A DNA stretch of 64,000 nucleotides from Corynebacterium tuberculostearicum (GTDB lineage Bacteria > Actinomycetota > Actinomycetes > Mycobacteriales > Mycobacteriaceae). The notes beneath the pieces were generated by a model, which saw nothing but the letters and a program-made list of their open reading frames with translations, searched no databases and was not told the DNA's origin. The stretch covers positions 1,736,001-1,800,000 of the forward strand of contig NZ_JACBZL010000001.1 of NCBI RefSeq assembly GCF_013408445.1. Reading direction: 5' to 3'. Made by a program: the position numbers and the translations under genes. Below are positions 34,494-44,905 of the stretch, piece after piece (positions within the stretch are counted from its first letter, which is position 1; each line of letters starts with the position of its first letter).

Positions 34494-35042
34494 ATGACGC
34501 TGAGCCATGACCGCAGTGACGAAGAACTAGTTGATGCTTTTATTGAGGGGGATAATAAGGCCTTTTCCACCATCGTGGAACGCCACCGCACGCGGCTGAC
34601 CACGGTGGCGCGGCGCTACACCAGAAACGATCATGATGCCCAAGATGTGGTCCAGGAAGCCTTCCTGCGCGCCAGCTGCAACCTGCACTCCTATCGCCGA
34701 GAGTCTGCGCTTTCGACCTGGCTGCACCGGCTGGTGAAAAATTCTGGCTATGACTACTTGAACCACCGCTCTAACAGGGAAAATGCTTCTTTAGATGCGG
34801 AGGACTTCGACGACGATCGCAACCCGCTGCTCGCGCATAACCCTTCCGAAAACCTTGCGGAGCAGCTGGTGGTGCGAGAAGCCATGCAGCTGCTGCGCGA
34901 GGATCAGCGCGAGGCGCTGGTGCTTACCGACGTCGCCGGGTTCCGCGTCGGCGAAGTTGCCACCGCCCAAGGGGTAAAACCCGGCACCATTAAATCCCGC
35001 CGCGCCCGAGCGAGGGAAGTCCTACGCGCCGCCATGGGGTGA
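34494..35042 (+). CDS. sigM: ECF RNA polymerase sigma factor SigM
   Basis: 182 aa, sigma-70 region 2 (DAQDVVQEAFLRASCNLHSYRRESALSTWLHRL) and region 4 (LREDQREALVLTDVAGFRVGEVATAQGVKPGTIKSRRARAREVL). In C. glutamicum SigM responds to disulfide stress and drives trx genes, and here trxB follows directly. The usual upstream neighbour murJ is not here; pepN takes that place. No separate anti-sigma gene lies between it and trxB. Confidence 0.85.
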   Translation: MTLSHDRSDEELVDAFIEGDNKAFSTIVERHRTRLTTVARRYTRNDHDAQDVVQEAFLRASCNLHSYRRESALSTWLHRLVKNSGYDYLNHRSNRENASLDAEDFDDDRNPLLAHNPSENLAEQLVVREAMQLLREDQREALVLTDVAGFRVGEVATAQGVKPGTIKSRRARAREVLRAAMG

Positions 35043-35126
35043 GTTTGCTAATACCGACGTTTGTCAGCGTGGCGGGTAGACTCAGGGCGTTACGCGAAAC
35101 CACACTCTGATTTAAGGGAGTTAGCA

Positions 35127-36053
35127 ATGACCGTCCACGATGTTGCCATCGTAGGTTCCGGCCCTGCCGGTTACACCGCCGCGCTGTACGCGGCACGCGC
35201 CGAGCTCAACCCGATTGTCTTCGAGGGCTTCGAGTACGGCGGCGAGCTTATGAATACCACCGAGGTAGAAAACTACCCCGGCTTCCAAAAGGGCATTATG
35301 GGCCCAGAGCTCATGGAAGAAATGCGCGCCCAGGCCATCCGCTTCGGTGCGGATCTCCGCATGGAGGTCGTTGACTCCGTAGAGCTAGAAGGCGAAATTA
35401 AAAAGCTGCACGTAGGTGACGAGCTCTTTGAGGCCCGCACCGTTATCCTCGCCACCGGCGCCGCCCCGCGCCACCTCGGCGTTCCCGGTGAGGAAGAACT
35501 CTCCGGCCGCGGTGTATCCACCTGCGCTACGTGCGATGGCTTCTTCTTCAAGGGCCACAATATTGCCGTTATCGGCGGCGGCGACTCTGCCATGGAGGAG
35601 GCAACCTTCCTCACCAAGTTCGCGGACTCTGTCACCATTGTGAACCGCTCCGAGAACTTCCGCGCCTCCAAGATCATGCTGGAGCGCGCCCAGGCCAACG
35701 AAAAGATCAAGTGGGAGACCAATAAGGTCGTCGAAGAAGTTATTGAAGCCGATGGCAAGGTCGGCGGACTCAAACTCAAGGACGTCACCAACGGCGAGAC
35801 TTCCACCTTGGACGTCACTGCCATGTTCGTAGCAATTGGCCATGATCCGCGCTCTTCCTTCCTCAATGATCAGGTCAAGCTCAATGACAACGGCTATGTT
35901 GTAGTTGAACAACCCACCACCAAGACCTCCCTGCCAGGCGTTTTCGCCTGCGGTGACTTGGTGGATGACCACTACCAGCAGGCAATTACCGCGGCCGGCT
36001 CCGGTTGCCGTGCGGCAATTGATGCGGAACATTTCCTCGCAGAAAACCGTTAA
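35127..36053 (+). CDS. trxB: Thioredoxin-disulfide reductase
   Basis: 308 aa from ATG 35127, preceded by GGGAG at 6-7 nt. FAD motif [10 protein letters not shown] (11-20), redox pair C133/C136 in [13 protein letters not shown] motif [10 protein letters not shown], second FAD motif FACGDLVDD. It passes electrons from NADPH to the thioredoxin encoded 6 bp downstream. Confidence 0.95.
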   Translation: MTVHDVAIVGSGPAGYTAALYAARAELNPIVFEGFEYGGELMNTTEVENYPGFQKGIMGPELMEEMRAQAIRFGADLRMEVVDSVELEGEIKKLHVGDELFEARTVILATGAAPRHLGVPGEEELSGRGVSTCATCDGFFFKGHNIAVIGGGDSAMEEATFLTKFADSVTIVNRSENFRASKIMLERAQANEKIKWETNKVVEEVIEADGKVGGLKLKDVTNGETSTLDVTAMFVAIGHDPRSSFLNDQVKLNDNGYVVVEQPTTKTSLPGVFACGDLVDDHYQQAITAAGSGCRAAIDAEHFLAENR

Positions 36054-36059
36054 TTCAGT

Positions 36060-36383
36060 ATGAGCAACGTCAAGAAAGTAACCACCGATACGTTCCGTAA
36101 GGACGTCATCGAGTCCGATAAGCCCGTCATCGTCGACTTCTGGGCCGAGTGGTGTGGCCCGTGCAAGAAGCTTTCCCCCATCCTGGAAGAGGTAGCGGAG
36201 GAGTTGGACGGCCAAGTCACCGTCGCCAAGGTTAACGTCGATGAAGAGCGCAACCTAGGCGCCATGTTCCAGATCATGTCCATCCCCAATGTGCTGATTT
36301 TCAACCACGGCGAGAAGGTAGACGAATTTGTAGGTCTGCGTTCTAAAGATGACATCGTGGCGCAAGTGAAAAAGCAGCTTTAA
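36060..36383 (+). CDS. trxC: Thioredoxin
   Basis: 107 aa, FWAEWCGPCKKLSP with redox Cys 32 and 35, and cis-Pro in MSIPNVLIF. Cotranscribed with trxB. A 10-bp inverted repeat (TTAATCTAAT at 36387-36396 with its complement at 36401-36410) follows the stop; it could end transcription but has no T-run. Confidence 0.95.
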   Translation: MSNVKKVTTDTFRKDVIESDKPVIVDFWAEWCGPCKKLSPILEEVAEELDGQVTVAKVNVDEERNLGAMFQIMSIPNVLIFNHGEKVDEFVGLRSKDDIVAQVKKQL

Positions 36384-36470
36384 CTGTTAATCTAATTCCT
36401 ATTAGATTAAGCGTGTAGAAATTCTGGAATGCGGCCCTAACTAAAGCGGGCTGTGAAAGGGGTATAAGGC

Positions 36471-37652
36471 GTGAATCGCGTTCTTCGAGTCGGCGATACA
36501 AGCGTGCGTGTAGCTGAGGCTCGCGCTACCTTGGCCCGTCTCGGCCTCTTGTCAGATTTCAAGGGGGAACTTTCTGCGTGGAAGAAGCAGAAGTACTCCG
36601 AGAGCGACAAGAGCTTTGATGCCAATTTGTCTGAGGTCCTCAAGGCCTTCCAGCAATCCCGCGGTATCGTGCCCACGGGCGAGATCGACGATCTCACCCT
36701 GCGCGAACTGCGCCAAGCCTCGTACACGCTCGGCAGCCGCGTACTTAGCTACGAGCCTGCGAATGAGCTGGTGGGTGACGATATCTCGCAGCTCCAGCAG
36801 CAGCTGCAGGAGCTCGGCTTCTACCAGCAGCGGGTAGACGGCCACTTCGGTACTAATACCCACGCGGCCCTGAAGGAATATCAGCACAACTGCGGCCTGC
36901 AAGAAGATGGTGTGTGCGGCCCGGCCACCATCCGCGCCCTTGGACTGCTCGGCCGCCGTATTACCGGTGGTTCCGCGCACAATATCCAAGAGCGTGAGCG
37001 CGTCCGCAATGCCGGCCCTAAGCTGGCGGGCAAGCGCGTTGTCATCGATCCCGCCTTGAGCGGCGGCGACGCCGGCCAGTTGGTCAAGGGTCGCTTCGGT
37101 GATATTTCCGAGCAGGAAATCCTGTGGGACCTCACCCAGCGCATCGAGGGGCGCATGATTGCCGCAGGCATGGAGACCATCATCTCCCGTCCTCGGACCT
37201 CCGATGCGGACGTCAAGTCCCGCGCCGAACTGGCTAACGCCTTCGATGCGGACATGGTCATTTCCCTAGCCTGCGATTCCTACCCCAATGAGAAGGCCAA
37301 TGGTGTTGCCACCTTCTACTTCGGGTCCGAATCCGGCAACTCCTCACTCATTGGTGAGACCCTTTCCGGTTTCATCCAGCGCGAGATTGTCGCGCGCACT
37401 GAGCTGCTGGACTGCGGCAACCACGGCCGCACCTGGGACCTGCTGCGCTTGACCCAGATGCCGGTCATCCAGATCGTACTGGGCTACCTGACCAACCCAG
37501 AGGACATAAAGATCCTCACCAACCCGTCCCGCCGCGATGACATTGCGGAGGCGATCGTGATTGCCGTAAAGCGCATGTACCTCATGGAGCAGGACACCGC
37601 CGTAACCGGCACCTATAAGTTCTCCGAGCTGCTCCAGGCCGAGCAGGCCTAG
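36471..37652 (+). CDS. cwlM: CwlM: amidase-like peptidoglycan regulator, catalytic residues lost
   Basis: 393 aa. Two PG_binding_1 domains (about 1-90 and 100-162), then an Amidase_3 fold (about 188-375). The zinc-site motif normally DPGHGG reads DPALSGG (193-199), and the later His motif SxHxN reads SLACDS (265-270), so the metal site is not intact. This agrees with mycobacterial CwlM acting as a regulator of MurA rather than a hydrolase. No signal peptide, hence cytoplasmic. GTG start. Confidence 0.88.
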   Translation: MNRVLRVGDTSVRVAEARATLARLGLLSDFKGELSAWKKQKYSESDKSFDANLSEVLKAFQQSRGIVPTGEIDDLTLRELRQASYTLGSRVLSYEPANELVGDDISQLQQQLQELGFYQQRVDGHFGTNTHAALKEYQHNCGLQEDGVCGPATIRALGLLGRRITGGSAHNIQERERVRNAGPKLAGKRVVIDPALSGGDAGQLVKGRFGDISEQEILWDLTQRIEGRMIAAGMETIISRPRTSDADVKSRAELANAFDADMVISLACDSYPNEKANGVATFYFGSESGNSSLIGETLSGFIQREIVARTELLDCGNHGRTWDLLRLTQMPVIQIVLGYLTNPEDIKILTNPSRRDDIAEAIVIAVKRMYLMEQDTAVTGTYKFSELLQAEQA

Positions 37653-37661
37653 GCCTAGAAT

Positions 37662-38240
37662 CTAGGCCAAGGCGCGGGCTAAAAGGTCTTCGGCAGCTGC
37701 CGCACTGAGCATATCGTGCTCTGGCGGCAACTCGAGCCGCAAGCGGGGGAGTACTGGGTGATCAGCGGCTACCTCAAAGCCGGCGGAGCGCAAAGTCTCA
37801 TAAGACATCAGCCCAATATAGGCCGGTTTATGGCCCAAGAAATCCGCCGCTGCCGCAGGATCGCCGTAATAGCCAAAGGCCTCCACGGCGGTGCTGCCGC
37901 GGTTGGTGAGGTGCATAATGGCGGCGTCGACAAGCACTGCTTCAATGCCACGCCCCATTAAATGTGCCTTAACGAAGAGCGAGGTAATGATCTCCGCATC
38001 GTTTGAAATGGGGGCGGTGGGAAGCTTGGCGGCGCCGGCAGCATCCTCGCGGGAGCAAAAGAGAATGGTGGCGTCCTCGCCCACGGTAAAGCCGCACTGA
38101 CCAAAGGAGAGCAGGGTAGTAGCCAGCCACGCTTCCTTTTCAAAGGCGGGATCGACCACGGAGGCCTCCAGCTCCCAAAAGGTGCTGCGCGCGGCCTGGC
38201 GGTGAATGCGCGTGCCTTCGCGTACCGGCTCGAGGATCAT
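37662..38240 (-). CDS. GNAT-like hypothetical protein between cwlM and parB
   Basis: 192 aa. The middle part (ATILFCSREDAAGAAKLPTAPISNDAEIITSLFVKAHLMGRGIEAVLVDAAIMHL) follows the beta-strand/helix pattern of an N-acetyltransferase, with an acetyl-CoA-loop-like segment near HLMGRGIEAVLVD. A gene in this place is conserved in corynebacteria. Substrate unknown. It ends 10 bp from the convergent cwlM stop and precedes no operon partner; parB starts elsewhere on the same strand upstream. Confidence 0.6.
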   Translation of the reverse strand: MILEPVREGTRIHRQAARSTFWELEASVVDPAFEKEAWLATTLLSFGQCGFTVGEDATILFCSREDAAGAAKLPTAPISNDAEIITSLFVKAHLMGRGIEAVLVDAAIMHLTNRGSTAVEAFGYYGDPAAAADFLGHKPAYIGLMSYETLRSAGFEVAADHPVLPRLRLELPPEHDMLSAAAAEDLLARALA

Positions 38241-38249
38241 CGCCCCGGT

Positions 38250-39290
38250 TTAGTGCTGGCCCTCAATGAGCGCCATGATGCGCTCGAAATCTTCTTGGTC
38301 GCCGAATTCCACGACCATCTTGCCCTTGCGCTTGCCCATGGTCACGGTGACCTTGGTATCGAAACGATCAGACAGGCGCTCAGCGGAATCGGTAAAGTAC
38401 TGCGGCTGCGGTGCCGGCTGCTTCTTCTTGGATTCGGCCGGCTTACCATCGCGCTTGTAGAGGGTGACTGCCTCCTCGGTCGCGCGTACGGACAGGCCCT
38501 CCGCGATGATGCGGTTGGCAATGTATTCCATGGCCTCGGTGTCATCCAAGGACAATAGGGCACGCGCGTGGCCGGCAGATAAGGTACCAGCAGCTACGCG
38601 CTTTTGTACCTCTACCGGCAGCTTGAGCAGGCGCAACATATTGGTCACCTGTGGGCGCGAACGGCCAATGCGGTCCGCCAGCTCGTTCTGGGTAACGCCG
38701 AACTCTTCCAGCAGCTGCTGGTAGGCGTGCGCCTCTTCCAAGGGGTTGAGCTGTACGCGGTGGATGTTCTCCAGCAGGGCATCGCGCAACAGGTTGTCGT
38801 CCTTGGTATCGCGCACGATGGCCGGAATCGTGGCCAGGCCCGCCTTGGAGGAAGCGCGCCAACGACGCTCACCCATGATGAGCTCAAAGCCGCCTTCCTC
38901 GGAAGGACGAACGACCACAGGCTGCAACAGGCCAAACTCGCGGATCGAGTGGACGAGCTCGCCGAGTTCATCCTCGTCGAAGACCGTGCGCGGCTGCTTC
39001 GGGTTGGGGATGATATCCCCAATGGAAATCTCGCGGTAGGTCGCACCGATAGGAGCCGGGGTGGCCTGGCGCTTCTTGGAGGACTTAGAGCCAGAACCCT
39101 GTTGAATGGTGGGAGCACCCTTTACGCGCTTGCCTTCACCACCCTTCCGGCCCGGCTGCGGGGTGGAATTACCCAAAATAATATCCGCGGCGGAATCGCC
39201 CAAGCGCGGCTTGCGGGTAGGAGCATCAGGACCGGACGGGATGAGTGCGGCTAGGCCTTTGCCAAGGCCGCCTTGCTTCTGTTCTGCCAT
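38250..39290 (-). CDS. parB: Chromosome partitioning protein ParB
   Basis: 346 aa. CTP-switch/DNA-binding protein that loads at parS and organises the origin region. N-terminal motif [17 protein letters not shown]-binding box MGERRWRAS, and [24 protein letters not shown]; the C-terminal dimer domain is after about 290. A basic N-terminal extension of about 80 residues precedes the core. It lies 6 bp after parA in the same operon. I did not recognise a parS site in the window. Confidence 0.95.
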   Translation of the reverse strand: MAEQKQGGLGKGLAALIPSGPDAPTRKPRLGDSAADIILGNSTPQPGRKGGEGKRVKGAPTIQQGSGSKSSKKRQATPAPIGATYREISIGDIIPNPKQPRTVFDEDELGELVHSIREFGLLQPVVVRPSEEGGFELIMGERRWRASSKAGLATIPAIVRDTKDDNLLRDALLENIHRVQLNPLEEAHAYQQLLEEFGVTQNELADRIGRSRPQVTNMLRLLKLPVEVQKRVAAGTLSAGHARALLSLDDTEAMEYIANRIIAEGLSVRATEEAVTLYKRDGKPAESKKKQPAPQPQYFTDSAERLSDRFDTKVTVTMGKRKGKMVVEFGDQEDFERIMALIEGQH

Positions 39291-39296
39291 GAGTTC

Positions 39297-40145
39297 CTAT
39301 CCTTCCAATTCCGCGTAAATCTCTGGGCTCACGCCAATCGCCCCGGTGGTCGGGTGCGGGCGGTAATCGCCACGCCGGTCAAGCTCGCGCGCGGCCGCAA
39401 GGTAGGCGCGGGCACCGGTGGACGAGGGAGCGTAATCAATAACCGTAGTACCGTACCCCGGTGCCTCGGAAACGCGCACGGAGCGCGGGATAACATTGGC
39501 CAGCACCACGGCTCCGAACTGTTCGCGGACGTTATCGGCCACGTCCTCGGCCAAGCGCGTGCGGGCGTCATACATGGTCAGCAGCACGGCGGAAATATGC
39601 AGATCCTCGTTGAGGTGCTCGCGAATCATGGAGATATTGCCCAGCAGCTGGCCCACGCCCTCCAGGGCGTAATACTCGCATTGAATCGGGATGATGACCT
39701 CTTCAGCGCAGGTCATCGCGTTAATGGTGAGCAAACCCAGCGATGGCGGGCAATCAATGAAGACATATTCGAAGCCGTGCTCTTCAAGGAAGCCATTATG
39801 TAGGGCGTCGTACAGCCGAAATTCACGGCGTACCAAGGAGACCATTTCAATCTCTGCGCCAGCCAGATCAATGGTGGCGGGGATGCAGAAGAGGTTCTCG
39901 TTGTGCGAGGAGGGCTGCATGGCCTTCTCGGCGGTGCAGTCTCCTAGGAGCACCTCATAGCTGGAATCGGTGCCGGAATTATGTTCCGCGCCCATGGCCG
40001 TGGAGGCGTTTCCCTGCGGGTCAAGATCGATCACCAGCACTTTTTTGCCCTCTGTGGCTAGCGCTGCGGCCAAGTTGGCGGCGGAGGTGGTTTTGCCTAC
40101 GCCGCCTTTCTGGTTAGCAATGGTGATAAGGCGCGGATTAGTCAT
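39297..40145 (-). CDS. parA: Chromosome partitioning ATPase ParA
   Basis: 282 aa, deviant Walker A KGGVGKTTSAANLAAAL from residue 13, Walker B FIDCPPSLG, and the switch region MYDARTRLAEDV. It moves ParB-bound origins along the nucleoid. It is 10 bp downstream of rsmG. Confidence 0.95.
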   Translation of the reverse strand: MTNPRLITIANQKGGVGKTTSAANLAAALATEGKKVLVIDLDPQGNASTAMGAEHNSGTDSSYEVLLGDCTAEKAMQPSSHNENLFCIPATIDLAGAEIEMVSLVRREFRLYDALHNGFLEEHGFEYVFIDCPPSLGLLTINAMTCAEEVIIPIQCEYYALEGVGQLLGNISMIREHLNEDLHISAVLLTMYDARTRLAEDVADNVREQFGAVVLANVIPRSVRVSEAPGYGTTVIDYAPSSTGARAYLAAARELDRRGDYRPHPTTGAIGVSPEIYAELEG

Positions 40146-40155
40146 GCCGTCTACT

Positions 40156-40764
40156 TTAGTTCACGCGCGGGACACGAATGATCGTGGTTCCCTCGATGGT
40201 GCTGACCTCGGCCTTTCCACCGCCGGCCTTCTTAATGTCGGCGGCATCGCGTTCCAGTTCCTCGTGTACCGAAGAACCCTTCAGCGCGATCATCTCGCCA
40301 CCCTTGCGCACGAGCGGCAGCGACCACTTCGCCAGCTTGCCCAGGGGCGCGACGGCGCGGGAGGTGACCACGTCTGCTCCCGCCACGGCCTTTTTAATCG
40401 GTCCCTCTTCGGCACGGCCGCGCAGGACCGTCACGTTGTCTAGGCCCAGCTCTTCTACGACTTCGTTGAGGTAGTTATAGCGCTTGAGCAGCGGCTCGAT
40501 CAGAGTGATCTGCAGGTCCGGGCGCGCAATGGCCAGCGGAATGCCGGGCAGCCCGGCACCCGAGCCGACGTCGATAACCGTGGCACCCTCCGGGATTGCC
40601 TGCTTGACGACGGCACAGTTAATAATGTGCCTGTCCCACAAGCGTGGCACCTCGCGGGGGCCTATAAAACCACGAGTGGACCCGTCTGTAGCGAGCGAAT
40701 CATGGTAAGCCTGCGCGAGGGGCAAGCGGGAGCCGAATACTACTGACGGGTCCATCTCGGACAC
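40156..40764 (-). CDS. rsmG: 16S rRNA (guanine-N7) methyltransferase RsmG
   Basis: 202 aa, SAM-binding motif [16 protein letters not shown], RsmG signature [18 protein letters not shown]. It methylates G527 (E. coli numbering) of 16S rRNA; loss gives low-level streptomycin resistance. Between yidC and parA, the standard order. Confidence 0.93.
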   Translation of the reverse strand: MSEMDPSVVFGSRLPLAQAYHDSLATDGSTRGFIGPREVPRLWDRHIINCAVVKQAIPEGATVIDVGSGAGLPGIPLAIARPDLQITLIEPLLKRYNYLNEVVEELGLDNVTVLRGRAEEGPIKKAVAGADVVTSRAVAPLGKLAKWSLPLVRKGGEMIALKGSSVHEELERDAADIKKAGGGKAEVSTIEGTTIIRVPRVN

Positions 40765-40784
40765 GATGGGGTTCTCCTCCGTGT

Positions 40785-41762
40785 TTATTTGTTTTTGCGC
40801 TGTTTCTTGGTGCGGTTGTCCTTCTTGCGGGCACCCGGCTTAGGCGCGGAAGTGCGCTTGGCCTCTACCTTAGCGGCTTCCTCTTCTTCTTCCTCGCGGT
40901 CCATCTTGGCATAGACGATGCGGGTTTGGAAGAAGGTCCAGACCGTATTGGCCATCATGTAGAACAGCAAACCAATCGGCCAGATGAAGCCGGAGAAGAC
41001 CAGCATGGCCGGCATGACCCACAGCATCATCTTGGACATCATGGCCATTTGCTGCTGCATCATTTCCGCATTTTGACCCTGCGGTGCTTGGGTCTTGCCA
41101 GCAGCACGGCGCTTTTCCTGGCGGTTCAGGCTCATGCGGGCGTTGAAGTGTGTCATAACCGCAATGATGGCGATCATCGGAACGATGATGACGGCTGCCT
41201 GGGTGGTGGTTACGCCCTCCACAATCGGCGAGTTCAAGCGCAGGTTGGTCACCAGCGGAACATCAAAGATCTTGGCATCCAAGAACTGCTGGACTAGGTC
41301 CGGCTTGAAGATGTAGTTCGCGGTATTGGCGTTATCCTCAATGGACATTGGGTCGCCACTGGGGTGGCCGATGCCACCGGCTACCGCAACGGTGCGGTCG
41401 AAGGAGCGCAGCACGTGGAACAAACCAACGAACATTGGAATCTGCACGAAGACCGGCAGGCAGCCGGCCATCGGACGAACGCCGGACTCCTTGTAGACCT
41501 TCTGCATTTCCTGCGCGGCCTTGGTTTGATCATTACCGTACTTCGCGCGGATTTCCTGCACCTTAGGCTGGATTTCCTGCATCTTGCGCGAGGAACGAAT
41601 CTGGCTAATGGTCGGCTTGACCATGAGTGCCTTAAGCGTCCAGGTCAGCAGCACAATGGCCAGAATCCAGGTAATGCCCCAGGCAGGGTCCATTACGAGG
41701 GACAGCAGCCAGTGCCAGAACCACAAAACGGCCGAAATTGGCCAGTAAATGAAATTAAGCAC
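40785..41762 (-). CDS. yidC: Membrane protein insertase YidC
   Basis: 325 aa. Oxa1/YidC core with a long hairpin after the first helix ([44 protein letters not shown]), about five membrane helices and a Lys/Arg-rich tail that contacts the ribosome. It inserts proteins into the inner membrane, alone or with SecYEG. GTG start. Confidence 0.95.
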   Translation of the reverse strand: MLNFIYWPISAVLWFWHWLLSLVMDPAWGITWILAIVLLTWTLKALMVKPTISQIRSSRKMQEIQPKVQEIRAKYGNDQTKAAQEMQKVYKESGVRPMAGCLPVFVQIPMFVGLFHVLRSFDRTVAVAGGIGHPSGDPMSIEDNANTANYIFKPDLVQQFLDAKIFDVPLVTNLRLNSPIVEGVTTTQAAVIIVPMIAIIAVMTHFNARMSLNRQEKRRAAGKTQAPQGQNAEMMQQQMAMMSKMMLWVMPAMLVFSGFIWPIGLLFYMMANTVWTFFQTRIVYAKMDREEEEEEAAKVEAKRTSAPKPGARKKDNRTKKQRKNK

Positions 41763-41775
41763 GAGTGTTTAATCC

Positions 41776-42051
41776 TCAATTGTTGTTGGTACCCGGGACC
41801 GGATCGAATCCGCCCGGATGCCAGGGGCCGCATTTGCAGACCCTGGCTATTGCCATCGCCGTACCCTTGATTGCGCCGTGTTGAGAAAGCGCCTCTAGGG
41901 CATAAGCACTGCATGTCGGCTCGAACCGACAGGTCGATACCATCTTAAGGCCAGAGACATGTTTTTGGTAGAAACGAACCACTTTGACCATTGGTTTGGC
42001 CAATCCTCTGGCTGGGGGAATTTCCTCCCCGCGGGAATTTAGATATCCCAT
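41776..42051 (-). CDS. yidD: Membrane protein insertion efficiency factor YidD
   Basis: 91 aa with the family motifs [15 protein letters not shown] and [13 protein letters not shown]. Its start overlaps the end of rnpA by 13 bp, so the two are translationally coupled. An extra N-terminal segment ([15 protein letters not shown]) precedes the core. Confidence 0.92.
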   Translation of the reverse strand: MGYLNSRGEEIPPARGLAKPMVKVVRFYQKHVSGLKMVSTCRFEPTCSAYALEALSQHGAIKGTAMAIARVCKCGPWHPGGFDPVPGTNNN

Positions 42052-42401
42052 TGCTTGCGCAGTGCTTTGGCAAGATCTTTTTCTAATTGCTCACTGCTAG
42101 CAGTGGCGCTGGCGGGCAAGGCACGGATGACTACGTCCACGCTGGCGGGCAGCTTGGGAATGAATGTCATGCACACATGGCGAAGCCGCCGGGAGGTGCG
42201 GTGGCGAACCACTGCATTCCCGACGGCTTTAGAAACAATCAGCCCAAATCGCGGCCCAGTGGCGGCGATATCGGCTGCCTTGTCCGTACCTGCGTTGTCG
42301 CGCGCGTGCACGACGACCGTACGAGTGCCCGCCCGGCGACTGCCCTTCATCGTGCGCCGAAATTGCGTCGGCGACGTGAGCTTGTGCTGGGCTGGAAGCA
42401 T
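42039..42401 (-). CDS. rnpA: Ribonuclease P protein component
   Basis: 120 aa, RnpA motif [25 protein letters not shown] (the RNR-type helix). Protein subunit of RNase P for tRNA 5' processing. It follows rpmH by 3 bp in the conserved rpmH-rnpA-yidD-yidC order. Confidence 0.92.
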   Translation of the reverse strand: MLPAQHKLTSPTQFRRTMKGSRRAGTRTVVVHARDNAGTDKAADIAATGPRFGLIVSKAVGNAVVRHRTSRRLRHVCMTFIPKLPASVDVVIRALPASATASSEQLEKDLAKALRKQWDI

Positions 42402-42404
42402 AAC

Positions 42405-42548
42405 TTATGCAGTCAGCTTTGCGCGGCCCTTCTTGCGACGAGCTGCAACAATGGCGCGACCTGCACGGGTGCTCATGCGGGTGCGGAAGCCGTGCTTGCG
42501 AGCACGACGACGGTTGTTCGGCTGGAACGTGCGCTTACCCTTTGCCAC
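42405..42548 (-). CDS. rpmH: 50S ribosomal protein L34
   Basis: 47 aa from GTG 42548, with AAGGAG 7 nt before it. Product begins [20 protein letters not shown] and ends KKGRAKLTA, the full length of L34. First gene of the minus-strand block that runs to parB. Confidence 0.95.
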   Translation of the reverse strand: MAKGKRTFQPNNRRRARKHGFRTRMSTRAGRAIVAARRKKGRAKLTA

Positions 42549-43218
42549 GTTAATTCTCCTTGAAGTTGTGCGTAGGCACACCACCGCGATGCAGCGGCAC
42601 GCCCACTGATGAATAGATTCCATGAACCTGACGCATCACAGTCTCTCCGGTGCACGGCGAGCCGACGGGCCCAGCCGGTGCGAGGTGACGCAGTCACTTT
42701 CACGCGCAACTCTTTGTTGCAATAGACCATGCCAGATTACGTGATTTCTGCCGCTGGGAACAAATCGACACCCGGGTACACCCGAAATTACATAAATGTT
42801 TTTTCCTGCAGCTAGAGGGCCAGATTCTGTGCTCTTACTGCACCTAATCCGTCACACAGTAAGACCCACCCCAACCCACACCCGGGTGGTGAATTTTTCT
42901 CGCTAGACACACCCGCCGTTTCGGCGGTAGAACAGAAGAATCAAATTCCACAGCCCAACCGGTCATGTGGATAACTCTAAATCAACGCTTGAGACTTGTG
43001 CAGTTTCCGCAGCATAGGGCCATAAACTGACCAATGAAGAGTTATCCACAGTCATGAACTAAGCTGTGAATAACTATTTAATCCACACCTGTGGATAACT
43101 CTGTGGAGATCGAGGTGACTCGATAAAAACCGATGTGAAAACCACGGTGGAATCCGCAGTGAAAATTGTTATTCAATGTCCACCCGTCCCCGACTAAATT
43201 CCACAAAGGTAGCCTGTT
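42549..43218. other. oriC: Origin region oriC: rpmH-dnaA intergenic with DnaA boxes
   Basis: 670 bp with no gene. Exact DnaA boxes TTATCCACA or complement at 42966-42974, 43042-43050 and 43090-43098, and TTATTCACA at 43065-43073, clustered in the 250 bp before dnaA with AT-rich stretches between. It also carries the rpmH and dnaA promoters. The far left 42600-42960 holds no box I could see. Confidence 0.85.
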
Positions 43219-44841
43219 GTGACTGACCCACAAGCGAACCTGCATGCCGTTTGGCGCGCGGTCGTTGATGACCTGCTCGCACAATCCGAGCAACCCAATT
43301 CCGAGGTCCCCAGTTTTTCGCACTCACAGCGCCTTTACCTCCAACTGGTTCGCCCCATCATGATGGTTGAGGGCTACACCCTCGTTGCCGCCGAAAACCT
43401 GGATGCCAAAAATGTGGTCGAAAATGAGTTGGGCGAGCACATTGCCAAGGCATTAACCCGCCACCTAGGCCGACCGTGTTCCTTTGCGGTTACCCTTGCC
43501 ACCCCGCAAGAGCCACAGCCGCCGGCCGCGGACCCTGCACCACAGCCAACACCCCCTCAACAACAGCAACCGCCGCAGAACACGGAATCTACCCAGAACT
43601 ACATTCCGCGCCCACAGCAAACGGATGCCGCTGCACAGCAGGCCCCTTCCCAGAACAATTGGCAGTCGAGTCACGCCCCTGCAAGCCTGGATGAGCTGGC
43701 CCAGCACTATAACCAACAGCAGGCAGAATCCGCGGGAAATTTCTCCGGTGCTGCCACCAATTCTGCCCGCATCCCGCGCGAGGCCCCTGCGCACGATCCC
43801 AACCGTGAAACTTCCCTCAATCCGAAGCACACTTTCGATAGCTTCGTCATCGGTTCTTCGAATCGTTTTGCCAATGGTGCCGCCGTGGCTGTGGCCGAGA
43901 ATCCCGCCCGTGCGTACAACCCACTATTTATCTGGGGTGGCTCTGGCCTGGGTAAAACGCACCTTTTGCATGCCGCCGGCAATTACGCCCAGGTACTGCA
44001 TCCGGGTCTGCGCGTGAAGTATGTGTCTTCGGAAGAATTCACGAATGACTATATTAATTCCCTGCGCGATGACCGTCAGGAATCATTCAAGCGGCGCTAC
44101 CGCAATCTCGACATTTTGATGGTCGATGACATCCAATTCTTGGAAGGCAAAGAATCCACCCAGGAAGAGTTCTTCCATACTTTCAATGCGCTGCACCAAG
44201 CCAATAAGCAGATCATTTTGTCTTCGGACCGCCCACCGAAGCAACTAACCACGCTGGAAGATCGCCTCCGCACCCGCTTTGAAGGCGGTCTTATCACCGA
44301 TATTCAGCCGCCAGATCTAGAAACGCGTATCGCGATTTTGATGAAGAAGGCGGCCAATGACGGCACCGAAGTGGATCGCTCCGTGCTTGAGCTCATTGCC
44401 TCTCGTTTTGAGTCATCTATTCGTGAGCTCGAAGGCGCACTGATCCGCGTTTCGGCCTATTCTTCCTTGGTGAATGAGCCAATCAACGTGGAGATGGCAG
44501 AAATCGCGTTGCGCGATTTGGCCCCAGATTCCGCCGATAGGCAAATCACCGCTACCTCGATCATGGAGGTCACGGCAGAATTCTTCGATATTGATGTAGA
44601 GACTCTGCGCGGCGCTGGCAAAAAGCGTGCGGTGGCGCATGCACGCCAGTTGGCTATGTATCTGTGCCGCGAGCTCACGGAGCTATCCCTTCCCAAGATC
44701 GGTGAACAGTTCGGCGGCAAAGACCACACCACCGTCATTTACGCGGATCGCAAGATCCGCAAAGAGATGACTGAAAAGCGCAATACCTACGACGAGATCC
44801 AGGCGCTTACCCAGCGCATCAAGAATCGCGGTCGCGCCTAG
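43219..44841 (+). CDS. dnaA: Chromosomal replication initiator DnaA
   Basis: 540 aa from GTG 43219. Domain I (1-90), a Pro/Gln-rich linker (about 95-200), AAA+ with Walker [14 protein letters not shown] and Walker [11 protein letters not shown], and domain IV with the DnaA signature [13 protein letters not shown]. It binds the boxes on both sides of its gene and opens the origin. Confidence 0.97.
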   Translation: MTDPQANLHAVWRAVVDDLLAQSEQPNSEVPSFSHSQRLYLQLVRPIMMVEGYTLVAAENLDAKNVVENELGEHIAKALTRHLGRPCSFAVTLATPQEPQPPAADPAPQPTPPQQQQPPQNTESTQNYIPRPQQTDAAAQQAPSQNNWQSSHAPASLDELAQHYNQQQAESAGNFSGAATNSARIPREAPAHDPNRETSLNPKHTFDSFVIGSSNRFANGAAVAVAENPARAYNPLFIWGGSGLGKTHLLHAAGNYAQVLHPGLRVKYVSSEEFTNDYINSLRDDRQESFKRRYRNLDILMVDDIQFLEGKESTQEEFFHTFNALHQANKQIILSSDRPPKQLTTLEDRLRTRFEGGLITDIQPPDLETRIAILMKKAANDGTEVDRSVLELIASRFESSIRELEGALIRVSAYSSLVNEPINVEMAEIALRDLAPDSADRQITATSIMEVTAEFFDIDVETLRGAGKKRAVAHARQLAMYLCRELTELSLPKIGEQFGGKDHTTVIYADRKIRKEMTEKRNTYDEIQALTQRIKNRGRA

Positions 44842-44872
44842 ATCTCGTCACCTTTTCTACAGCTCCTTCCTT

Positions 44873-44905
44873 AAGCGCCTTCCTTATATAAAGGAGGGCG
44901 CTTTT
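44873..44905 (+). terminator. Terminator after dnaA
   Basis: Stem AAGCGCC-TTCCTT with its complement AAGGA-GGGCGCTT around TATA, followed by TTTT. Confidence 0.8.

Noticed and set aside
36387..36410. 10-bp perfect inverted repeat after trxC as a certain terminator
   Set aside because: No T-run follows; mentioned in the trxC entry as a possible terminator only.
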